Of a DNA stretch of 64,000 bases, positions 15,750-23,259 are shown piece by piece. How positions within the stretch are numbered: the first letter of the stretch is position 1; each line of letters starts with the position of its first letter. Source of the DNA: FEN-1219 sp963817615 (lineage in GTDB: Bacteria; Pseudomonadota; Gammaproteobacteria; Steroidobacterales; Rariloculaceae); the NCBI GenBank assembly GCA_963817615.1, contig CAWFPH010000002.1:310001-374000 (forward strand), read 5' to 3'. A program made the translations under genes and the position numbers. The notes below the pieces were generated by a model. That model had not been told where the DNA came from. It saw nothing but the letters and a program-made list of their open reading frames with translations, and searched no databases.

Positions 15750-16592
15750 ATGACCGCCGCGCTCGGCGGTGAACCGCTACGGGCTGTATTCCTGTCCGAT
15801 GTTCACCTGGGCTCGCGCGATTGCCGCGTGAACCTGCTGCTCGACTTCTTGCGGCAACTTCACTGCGACGTGCTCTATCTCGTCGGCGACATCATCGACC
15901 TGGAGAGCCTGCGACGCGCATTCTATTGGCCCCCGAGCCATACCGAGGTGCTTCGGCTCGTTCTGAAGAAGAGCCAGGAGGGCACCCGCGTCGTCTACAT
16001 TCCCGGTAATCACGATGACGACTTGCGGGCGCTTGCCGGCACGCGCTTCGGCAACATCGAGATCTCGCGCGAGACGATCCACACCACCGCCTCCGGACGC
16101 AAACTGCTCGTTCTGCACGGCGATGAGTTCGACGCGCTCGTTCGCGGCGAGTCTCTCGGCGTGCTGCTCGGCGGCCTCGCCTGCCGCAGCTTGCTCAAGC
16201 TCAATCGCTTCGTGCACTGGGTGCACGATCGGCTCGGCCGCCCCTACTGGTCGCTCGCTCAGGACGTGAAATCGCGCTTTCCGGGCACCAAGCGCTACAT
16301 CGATCGGTTTCTCCATGCGACGCTGGTGGCCGCGCGCGAAGCGGGTGTCGACGGCGTCGTCTGCGGCCACATTCACATGGCCGCCCTCGCCGAGCGCGAA
16401 GGGCTCCTGTATTGCAACGACGGGGACTGGGTCGAGAGCTGCACCGCTCTGGTCGAAAGTCGGTCCGGCGAGTTGTCGCTGCTCAAGTGGCGGCCATCGG
16501 CCGCGGCTCTCGCCACGCTGGCGTCGCGCCGACGCGAGGCGCCGGCCTCGGCCGCCGCAGATTCCGCAGCGGCGCTGTCGCACGTCGACTGA
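15750..16592 (+). CDS. UDP-2,3-diacylglucosamine diphosphatase-like metallophosphoesterase (LpxH family)
   Basis: 280 residues from ATG 15750, chosen because AAGGAG lies seven bases upstream. All calcineurin-like metal motifs are present in order: SDVHLG (D-x-H), VGDIID (GD), PGNHDDD (GNHD), VLHGDEFD and CGHIHM (GHxH). Length and motif spacing match the LpxH-related group that hydrolyses UDP-2,3-diacylglucosamine to lipid X in lipid A synthesis. An exact substrate is not proven, because related UDP-sugar or nucleotide phosphoesterases share these motifs. The C-terminal 30 residues are Ala-rich. It is convergent with the channel gene. Confidence 0.8.
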   Translation: MTAALGGEPLRAVFLSDVHLGSRDCRVNLLLDFLRQLHCDVLYLVGDIIDLESLRRAFYWPPSHTEVLRLVLKKSQEGTRVVYIPGNHDDDLRALAGTRFGNIEISRETIHTTASGRKLLVLHGDEFDALVRGESLGVLLGGLACRSLLKLNRFVHWVHDRLGRPYWSLAQDVKSRFPGTKRYIDRFLHATLVAAREAGVDGVVCGHIHMAALAEREGLLYCNDGDWVESCTALVESRSGELSLLKWRPSAAALATLASRRREAPASAAADSAAALSHVD

Positions 16593-16631
16593 CGAATCGT
16601 CTCCCGCACACTCGCTCGGCCCGCGGCGGCC

Positions 16632-17096
16632 TCAGTCGTGCGTGGGGCGCTCTCGCCAGTCGCGCTGCATCTCCAGAAAGGTGAACGATGCGGACCACGT
16701 GATCATCACGAGTCCCGTCAACGCCTCCATGCCGGCCATGAAGCGAATCGGGCCGGAGGGCACGAGGTCGCCGAAACCGACCGTGCTGTACACCATTCCG
16801 GAGAAGTAGGCGTACTCGAGAAGCGACGCGTGGTCGTAGTCGCCGTTGATCACGCCGAATGCGGGGAAATGCGCGAGCACGTAATAGCCGACCGCGAACA
16901 GCCAGATTTCGGCCGCGTGCGCGAACAGCACGAACAGGATCAAGAACAGCACGCGCGGCCGCCGCTGTGGGCTGATCGACGGCAGCAGCCGCGTGCTGCC
17001 GAGCAGCACCTCGTAATGCACCGCCGCATTCAAGACGATCACGAGCAGGGTCGCTACGACGATGCCCCAGTTGGCAGGGTTGGCAAGTGCACTCAT
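16632..17096 (-). CDS. Two-TM potassium-channel-like protein
   Basis: 154 residues with an N-terminal hydrophobic helix, a second long hydrophobic segment (RVLFLILFVLFAHAAEIWLF), a pore loop carrying the selectivity filter TVGFGD (preceded by SGMVYS), and a last membrane helix. This is the Ion_trans_2 (KcsA/MthK-like) pore module without a cytoplasmic RCK domain. It would form a tetrameric inner-membrane cation channel. The last 15 residues are charged and cytoplasmic. It lies 73 bases downstream of the VOC/H1-tail gene in the same direction, so co-transcription is possible. Confidence 0.83.
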   Translation of the reverse strand: MSALANPANWGIVVATLLVIVLNAAVHYEVLLGSTRLLPSISPQRRPRVLFLILFVLFAHAAEIWLFAVGYYVLAHFPAFGVINGDYDHASLLEYAYFSGMVYSTVGFGDLVPSGPIRFMAGMEALTGLVMITWSASFTFLEMQRDWRERPTHD

Positions 17097-17169
17097 GGCG
17101 ACCAGGCGGTATTCGCGGCCAAACGGGCACCGCGACGACCTCGCCGCAGCGCCGTGCTTCGCAGTACCT

Positions 17170-18243
17170 TCAGCGGCGTTTCTTGGGCTTCTTGGCTTTC
17201 TTCGTTGTCTTCGCTTTGGTCTTTGCTTTGGTCTTCGCTGCTTTCTTCGTCATCTTCTTCTTGGCCGCGCGCCCGCCCTTCTTTGCAGCCTTCTTCTTGG
17301 CTTTCTTCTTCGGGACTTTCTTCGCAGCCTGCTTGGCCTTCTTCTTGTTCGCCGGCGCGGCCTTCTTGGCTTTCTTTTTGCTCGGCTTCCTGTTCGACGT
17401 CCGGGCCGGACGCTTGGCCGCGTTGCGGCTCGACGCGGCCGGTGCAGGCTTCCCGCGTTTCGGCGCAGGGGCTACGCCCTGTGCGTCCGCCGCCGTCATG
17501 TGAACGGCAAAGAATGCCCCGTGCGGATCGGTGAGCTGCGCGATGCGATCGCCTCCCGGCACTTCCATGGGGCCGTTCAACAGCATTCCGCGTGCGTCCT
17601 TGGCGGTCGCGACGGCGCGGTCGACGTTCTTGACGCGGACATAGCAGACCCAATACGCAGGACCCGGCTTCCCCATGTCGCCCTTCTTGAACATCCCGCC
17701 TTTCTGCTCGCCGTTGCGGCCGAACAGTACGTAGATGCCCATCGGACCCATATCGTGCCGGCCCGACTCCTCCCAGCCGAAGAGCTCCTCGTAAAACCCG
17801 AACGCCTCGATGGGATCGGTCGTGGTCGCGAGCTCGTGCCATTGGAACTCGCCATAGCCCGTCGGCGTCTCGGGCGGCATCTCGCCGCCTGCATGCACGC
17901 CGAACGTCGCGCCGTGCGGATCGATGAGCACGGCGTAGCGTCCACCGTTCGGCAGCACCGTCGTCGCCGTGGCGACCTTCGCACCGAGCCGCGTCGCCTG
18001 CTCGACCGCCACGTCGACATCGGTCACGCCTACGTACGGCACCCACAGCGGCACGCCGTCGCGCGACTCGATCATTCCGCCGATCGGTCCGTTCGGCGCC
18101 GCGAACATCCGATAGCTCGGATCCTGCTCCCAAGCTTGCGGCTTCCAGCCGACCGTCCTCGAGTAGAACTCCTGAGCGCCCGCCGCGTTCGGCGTGACGA
18201 GCTCGTGCCACACGAACCGCCCGCGTACCGTGTTGTCCGCCAT
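17170..18243 (-). CDS. Double VOC (glyoxalase-fold) protein with histone H1-like tail
   Basis: 357 residues. Residues 1-125 and about 130-250 are two vicinal-oxygen-chelate domains (WHELVTPNAAGAQEFYSRTVGW and FQWHELATTTDPIEAFGFYE mark the first helices; DPHGATFGVH and DPHGAFFAVH close each repeat). Such tandem-VOC proteins include CFP30B-like antigens and hydrolase/dioxygenase relatives; the reaction is unknown. The last 99 residues are about half Lys with Ala, Pro and Thr (AKKKAAKK-type repeats), resembling the C-terminal domain of histone H1 or AlgP. That tail should bind DNA or RNA. The fusion is in frame with no sign of an internal start. Confidence 0.87.
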   Translation of the reverse strand: MADNTVRGRFVWHELVTPNAAGAQEFYSRTVGWKPQAWEQDPSYRMFAAPNGPIGGMIESRDGVPLWVPYVGVTDVDVAVEQATRLGAKVATATTVLPNGGRYAVLIDPHGATFGVHAGGEMPPETPTGYGEFQWHELATTTDPIEAFGFYEELFGWEESGRHDMGPMGIYVLFGRNGEQKGGMFKKGDMGKPGPAYWVCYVRVKNVDRAVATAKDARGMLLNGPMEVPGGDRIAQLTDPHGAFFAVHMTAADAQGVAPAPKRGKPAPAASSRNAAKRPARTSNRKPSKKKAKKAAPANKKKAKQAAKKVPKKKAKKKAAKKGGRAAKKKMTKKAAKTKAKTKAKTTKKAKKPKKRR

Positions 18244-18531
18244 CGAAAGCCCCCTGCTGCTCGATTGTTAGAGAGAAGTCGACGCGCGGATCATAGCGCT
18301 GTCTCGGCCGTCTGTAAGAACTTCATGTAGTCGCAGAATGGCGACGCATGGTTGCCGGCGGCACCTACGGCGCGCGCGACGAAATCGCTTTCGGGATCAG
18401 CGTCGAACATAGGAATACTCAACCAATACGCGAGCGCCGGCGGACGGGTCCGTCAGCACTCTGCGAATCGGAGTGCCAAGAAACCTGCGTTCCGAATTGC
18501 AGGCACGATCTCGGCAGCCCATGATTCGCAC

Positions 18532-20664
18532 ATGGAGCTCCCCGCCACATCGCGCGACGCTCGCGCGTCGGCTACCGTGTTACGAGGTTACGCTCTCGGC
18601 CTGTTGTTCGCCGCGGTGGCTCTCGCCATACGCTTCTTCGTCCAACCTTGGGTCGGCGATCAGCTGCCTTTCGTCACGTTCTTCGCAGCCATCGCGCTCG
18701 CGGTGTGGTTCGGCAGCGCAGGCGCAGGCGCGCTCGACGCGGTCGCGCTGTATGCAACTGCTTACTTTTTTTTCTTCGGCCCGCACTACGGCTTCCACTG
18801 GTCCGCACCGATGTGGATCGGACTCCTCGTATACGTTGTCGCGAGCACCACGATCATCGCGATCACGCACCGCTTGCGGCAACTCCACATCGAGACGCAG
18901 CAAACGCTGCGTCGCGCGGTCGAAAGCGAGCGGCGTGCGCGGCTCGAGCTTGCGCAGCGCGCGCAGGCCGAGGAGCTGCTGCGTACGACGCAAGCTCAGC
19001 TCGCACGCGAGGTCGAAGACCTCACTCGGCTCTATCAGCTGAGCAGCAAGCTCGATACGCTGCGCGGGCTCGACGAACAGCTGCACGCGATCCTCGTGAG
19101 CGCGGTGCAAGCGCACGGCACGGACCGCGGTCTGCTCGCGATTTACGACGCGCCGAGCGGAGAGCTCGCCGTTCGGGCAAGCCTCGGGTTCGCGCCCGCC
19201 GCACTCGCCGCGCTCGCGGACGTGGCGACGGCCACCGGCGCCTCGGGCCTCGCGTTCTCCGAGGGCCGGCGCGTCGTGGTCGACAACATCGACAACGACG
19301 AGCGTTTCGAAATGCATCGCGCAATTACGGCGCGCTTCGGGATCCGCGCCGCGCACAGCGTACCGCTCGTTGCCGCGAACGGCGAGGTGCTGGGCTCGCT
19401 GTCCGTGCATTTTGGCGCACCGCACCGGCCGTCGCGGCGTGAGATGGATCAGGCCGATCTGCTCGCGCGCAAAGCCGCTCTATACGTTCAGCGCGCGCGC
19501 GCCGAAGAAGCGCGCCGCGAGAGCGAGCAGCGGCTGCTCGAAGCCGACCGCCGCAAGGACGAATTCCTCGCGACGCTCGCGCACGAGCTGCGCAATCCAC
19601 TCGCACCGATCCGCAACGCGGTGCGCTTCCTGCAGATCAAGGGTTCTGCGGACCCTCACCTGACGAATGCCCGCGAGCTGATCGACCGGCAAGTGCGCCA
19701 CATGGTGCGGCTCGTCGATGACTTGCTCGACGTCTCGCGGGTAACGTTGGGACAAATCCATCTGCAGAACGAGGTCGTTAGCTTGCGCCTGCTGATCACG
19801 AACGCAGTCGAAGCGAGTCGGCCCGTGCTCGATGCGGCGCAGCACCAGATCGTCGTGGCGTTGCCCGACGAGCCGATCTATATAGAAGGCGACGTTACTC
19901 GACTCACGCAGATCTTCCAGAACCTGCTGAACAATGCCGCGAAATACACGCCGGCCGGAGGACGAGTCGAGATCAGCTCGAGCCGTGCAGACGCGTGCGT
20001 GCGCGTCGCCGTACGCGACAACGGTATCGGCATCCCGCCCGACATGCTCGAGCGCGTGTTCGAGATGTTCGCCCAGGCCGAGCGCCCGGGAACGCTCGCC
20101 AGAGACGGGCTCGGCATCGGGCTGTCTCTCGCGCAGCGGCTCGCGCAGATGCACGGCGGCCGAATCGAGGCGCACAGCGAAGGCGAGGGACGCGGCAGCG
20201 AGTTCGCGGTAGTGCTGCCGACTTGTGCGCCGCGTACGCTGCCGAAGCCCGAAGCGTTCTTCGAGGAGCGGACGGCGCCGCCACTCGCGCGCCGCATACT
20301 CATCGTCGACGACAACGTCGATGCAGCCGAGAGTCTACGCATGCTGATCGAGACGCAAGGTCACAGAGCGCGCGCGGCGTTCGACGGCGACTCGGCGCTC
20401 TCGGTTGCCACCGAGTTCAGGCCCGAGGTCGTCTTTCTCGACCTCGGCATGCCCAAAATGGACGGCTACACGGTCTGCCGTCGTCTGCGCAGCGCGCCTC
20501 GGGGCGAGGAGCTCGTGATCGTAGCGCTCACCGGCTGGGGTCAGGATTCGGACCGCACGCGTACCGCCGCGGCCGGTTTCGACCACCACCTCGTGAAGCC
20601 CGCCGATCCGCGCCTGGTCGAACGGTTGATCTGCGAGATGCACGCCTCCGCCACGGTTCACTGA
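18532..20664 (+). CDS. Hybrid sensor histidine kinase (DUF4118-GAF-HisKA-HATPase-REC)
   Basis: 710 residues from ATG 18532 (a longer TTG-started frame adds a low-quality N-terminus; no clear ribosome site is seen for either). Order: DUF4118-like membrane module with about four TM segments (residues 15-110), a coiled linker, a GAF domain (about 165-300), HisKA with phospho-acceptor His351 in LAHELRNPLAP, a HATPase with N box FQNLLNNAAKYTP and G box RDNGIGIPP, and a C-terminal receiver with Asp637 in FLDLGMPKMDG. It is a cytoplasmic-facing membrane sensor probably feeding a phosphorelay. The stop abuts the GTG of a second hybrid kinase. Confidence 0.9.
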   Translation: MELPATSRDARASATVLRGYALGLLFAAVALAIRFFVQPWVGDQLPFVTFFAAIALAVWFGSAGAGALDAVALYATAYFFFFGPHYGFHWSAPMWIGLLVYVVASTTIIAITHRLRQLHIETQQTLRRAVESERRARLELAQRAQAEELLRTTQAQLAREVEDLTRLYQLSSKLDTLRGLDEQLHAILVSAVQAHGTDRGLLAIYDAPSGELAVRASLGFAPAALAALADVATATGASGLAFSEGRRVVVDNIDNDERFEMHRAITARFGIRAAHSVPLVAANGEVLGSLSVHFGAPHRPSRREMDQADLLARKAALYVQRARAEEARRESEQRLLEADRRKDEFLATLAHELRNPLAPIRNAVRFLQIKGSADPHLTNARELIDRQVRHMVRLVDDLLDVSRVTLGQIHLQNEVVSLRLLITNAVEASRPVLDAAQHQIVVALPDEPIYIEGDVTRLTQIFQNLLNNAAKYTPAGGRVEISSSRADACVRVAVRDNGIGIPPDMLERVFEMFAQAERPGTLARDGLGIGLSLAQRLAQMHGGRIEAHSEGEGRGSEFAVVLPTCAPRTLPKPEAFFEERTAPPLARRILIVDDNVDAAESLRMLIETQGHRARAAFDGDSALSVATEFRPEVVFLDLGMPKMDGYTVCRRLRSAPRGEELVIVALTGWGQDSDRTRTAAAGFDHHLVKPADPRLVERLICEMHASATVH

Positions 20665-22926
20665 GTGGCGTTGCGCCGAGAATTCGTGTTCGGCGCGCTC
20701 GAACGTCGGCTGTTCTTGACGACCGTGGTTGGGCTACTGCCGCTCGCGGCACTCGCGTTCGGCGCCCTGTTTCAAGCCGCGCAGCGGCAGAAGCGCGAGC
20801 TCTTCGAGAGCTACGAAGGCACGATGCGCGCGGTCGTCACCGCAGTCGATTCCGAGCTCGCCGAATCGCTGTCATCGCTCGACGCGCTCGCCGCAAGCCC
20901 ACGGCTCGCGGCCGACGACTTCGAGTCGCTGCACAACGAGGCGCTCGAGCTGCTCGCGCGGCGGCCGAGCTGGCGCAACATCGTGCTCTCGGACGCGAAC
21001 GCGCGGCAGCTCATGAACGCCTACTTGCCCCTCGGCTCCCCGTTGCCGGATCACGTCTATCCGGAGGCGATCGAGGAGACCGTGCATACCGGGGAGCCCG
21101 GCGTGGGCAACGTGATCTACTCGCCCGTGCTCCATGCCTTTGCGCTGTCGGTCCGTGTGCCGGTGGTCCGTGCCGGCCGCACGCGTTACGTGCTCACGGC
21201 CGTGCTGCGGCCCGATCCGATCCAGCAGATCCTGTCGAGCCAGCGCATGCCGGACAACGGCCTCGCCGTGGTGGTCGACAGGAGCTACAACGTCGTCGCG
21301 CGAACACTGAACGCGGCGGAGTATTTCGGCAAGCCCGCGTCCGATGGCCTCGTGAAGCTGCTCGGCAAGCGTCGCGACGCGGGCTGGGACATCACCAACA
21401 CGCTCGAGGGGCTGCCGGTCTACACGATCTACTATCGCTCGCCGCGCACGGGCTGGTCAGCGGCCATCGGCATTCCGACGGGAGCGCTCGACGCGCCGGT
21501 GCGCCGCTCGTACGTCATGCTGGTAGCGCTCGTGGCCGCGTCGATGCTGCTCGGCCTAGTGGCGTCACGGGTCGTGAGCCGCACGCTCACACGCCCGATG
21601 CGCGAGCTGAAGGACGCGGCCGATGCAATCGGCGAGGGCCATGCGCCGCAGCTGCCTGCGACGGATTTGCCCGAGATCACGCGCGTGGCTCAGGCGCTCG
21701 CGGCGGCTCACGCGCAGCGCGAGACGCTGCTCGAGTCGGAACGCTCGGCACGCGAGCGCGAGCACGACGCGCGCGTGCTCGCGGAGCAGGCGAGCCGCAC
21801 GAAGGACGAGTTCATCGCGATGCTCGGGCACGAGCTACGCAACCCGCTCGCGGCCGTGACGTCCGCATCGCTCGTGCTCGAGGAATCGCTGCGCGACGCC
21901 GACGTCGGCGAGCCCGCCACGAACGCGACCGCAATCATTCGCCGCCAGACCCGGCATCTGGCCCGGCTCACCGACGACCTGCTCGACGCAGGCCGCGTCG
22001 TGATCGGCCGCATTCACCTCGATCGCCAGCCGCTCGAGCTCGGCGCGATGGTACGCGGCGCGCTCGAGGCGCTCGGGAACGCGCATCGGCTCGGCGATCA
22101 CGAGTTCGACGCCGCGTTCGAGCCGGTCTGGGTGAGCGCCGACGCGACGCGCCTCGACCAGATCGTCACCAATCTCCTGACCAACGCCGTGAAGTACACG
22201 CCGACACCCGGCAAGATCCACGTGCGCGTCGAGCGGGACGGCCCGGACGCCGTGCTGCGGGTGCGCGACGGCGGCATCGGCATCGAGCCCGAGCTGCTGC
22301 CCCGCATCTTCGAGCTGTTCGTGCAGGGGCCGCGTGCACTCGACCGCGCGCAGGGCGGCCTCGGCATCGGCCTCACCCTCGTGCGCCGGCTCGTCGAGCT
22401 GCACGGCGGCAGCATCGCGGCAGACAGCCCAGGCCCCGGCCGCGGCAGCGAGTTCACCGTGCGCTTACCGGTACTCGAGACGCGCGGCGTTGCGCCGAGC
22501 GCGATCGATCGGCGCGACGCTCCACCGCAGCGCATTGCGATCGTCGAGGACAAGGACGACGTGCGCGCGAGCTTGAAACAGCTCCTCGAGCTCGACGGTC
22601 ACCAGGTGATCGAGGCGACCGATGGCCGCAGCGGACTCGAGCTGATCCTGCGCGAACGTCCGGATCTCGCGTTGATCGATATCGGTCTGCCCGGGATCGA
22701 CGGTCTCGAGGTCGCGCGAGCGCTCCGTGCCGGCGCCGCCGGCGCAGCCACGCGGCTCGTCGCAGTGACGGGCTACGGCGGCCCTGCGGACCTGCGCGAC
22801 GGGCTCGAGGCAGGATTCGAGGCCTACCTCGTGAAACCGGTCGACGCGCGCGTGCTCCGCGCGCTGATCGCACGCATCGCGACGGCCGCGGAGCGGCCGG
22901 TTCCGCGAAACGCGGACGCGCCTTGA
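20665..22926 (+). CDS. Hybrid sensor histidine kinase (periplasmic sensor-HAMP-HisKA-HATPase-REC)
   Basis: 753 residues from GTG 20665, directly after the TGA of the upstream kinase. TM1 at about residues 18-38, a periplasmic domain (about 40-280, dCACHE-like), TM2 at about 283-303, HAMP, coiled coil, HisKA with His389 in LGHELRNPLA, HATPase (TNLLTNAVKYTP, DGGIGIEPE, GGLGIGLTLV), and a receiver with Asp672 in LIDIGLPGIDG. The two kinases share the same C-terminal plan but have different sensors, so two signals may converge on one phosphotransfer partner, which is not encoded nearby. There is no DNA-binding output domain. Confidence 0.9.
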   Translation: MALRREFVFGALERRLFLTTVVGLLPLAALAFGALFQAAQRQKRELFESYEGTMRAVVTAVDSELAESLSSLDALAASPRLAADDFESLHNEALELLARRPSWRNIVLSDANARQLMNAYLPLGSPLPDHVYPEAIEETVHTGEPGVGNVIYSPVLHAFALSVRVPVVRAGRTRYVLTAVLRPDPIQQILSSQRMPDNGLAVVVDRSYNVVARTLNAAEYFGKPASDGLVKLLGKRRDAGWDITNTLEGLPVYTIYYRSPRTGWSAAIGIPTGALDAPVRRSYVMLVALVAASMLLGLVASRVVSRTLTRPMRELKDAADAIGEGHAPQLPATDLPEITRVAQALAAAHAQRETLLESERSAREREHDARVLAEQASRTKDEFIAMLGHELRNPLAAVTSASLVLEESLRDADVGEPATNATAIIRRQTRHLARLTDDLLDAGRVVIGRIHLDRQPLELGAMVRGALEALGNAHRLGDHEFDAAFEPVWVSADATRLDQIVTNLLTNAVKYTPTPGKIHVRVERDGPDAVLRVRDGGIGIEPELLPRIFELFVQGPRALDRAQGGLGIGLTLVRRLVELHGGSIAADSPGPGRGSEFTVRLPVLETRGVAPSAIDRRDAPPQRIAIVEDKDDVRASLKQLLELDGHQVIEATDGRSGLELILRERPDLALIDIGLPGIDGLEVARALRAGAAGAATRLVAVTGYGGPADLRDGLEAGFEAYLVKPVDARVLRALIARIATAAERPVPRNADAP

Positions 22927-23019
22927 TATCGTCGTGCGCGACAGCTGCAGCAGCGGGTCGAATCGGCCGCGCCGTCGTCGCCATGGAGCCGGCGAGCCGG
23001 GGGACGCGTGCCGTGCCGG

Positions 23020-23048
23020 TTGCGCGCGCCCTGCCCCGCCCGCATAAT
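23020..23048 (+). promoter_or_regulatory. Sigma-70 promoter for the ilv leader
   Basis: TTGCGC at 23020-23025 and CATAAT at 23043-23048 with the ideal 17-base spacing. The start point would be about 23055, only a few bases before the leader-peptide ATG at 23058, so the leader would be translated with almost no 5' untranslated region. Confidence 0.7.
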
Positions 23049-23057
23049 CCTGGCGCC

Positions 23058-23150
23058 ATGTCGTCCCCGTTCCACCCACTGCCGACCGTCGCGCTGCGCG
23101 CGCTCGTACTCGTCGTAGTACACGCGAACGTGCGTGCCGGACGGGTTTGA
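23058..23150 (+). CDS. Branched-chain leader peptide (ivbL/ilvL-type)
   Basis: Thirty-codon frame from ATG 23058 to TGA 23148-23150. Residues 16-21 read LVLVVV (codons 23103-23120); in all it holds four Leu and seven Val but no Ile. This is the composition of E. coli IvbL, whose stalling during Val/Leu shortage lets RNA polymerase pass an attenuator before ilvBN. Here the peptide precedes an IlvB-like gene and a strong terminator. The stop codon lies 24 bases before the terminator stem, so a ribosome reaching it would mask the antiterminator strand (23131-23147). No ribosome site precedes the ATG. Confidence 0.85.
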   Translation: MSSPFHPLPTVALRALVLVVVHANVRAGRV

Positions 23151-23174
23151 CGACGAACTGACCTTCGAATCTTG

Positions 23175-23207
23175 AAACCCCCGCCGGTGCGAGCCGGCGG
23201 GGGTTTT
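23175..23207 (+). terminator. ilv attenuator terminator
   Basis: Perfect 13-pair stem (23175-23187 with 23194-23206) with a six-base loop; the 3' strand ends in TTTT. An alternative pairing of 23131-23147 (GCCGG and CGGGTTT) with 23175-23190 would break it and act as antiterminator. A small pause hairpin CACG-CGAA-CGTG lies at 23121-23132, directly after the control codons. Together these give the classic transcription-attenuation layout 52 bases before the acetolactate synthase start. Confidence 0.9.
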
Positions 23208-23259
23208 GCGTTTCTGCAGGGGCTCCGCCGGCGACCGCCGCGCAACGAGGAGCTCCGTC

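Noticed and set aside
19995..23150. A 1051-codon plus-strand frame spanning the two histidine kinases
   Set aside because: Arg/Ala/Gly-rich shadow of the kinase genes; only its last 30 codons (23058-23150) match a real feature, the ilv leader peptide.
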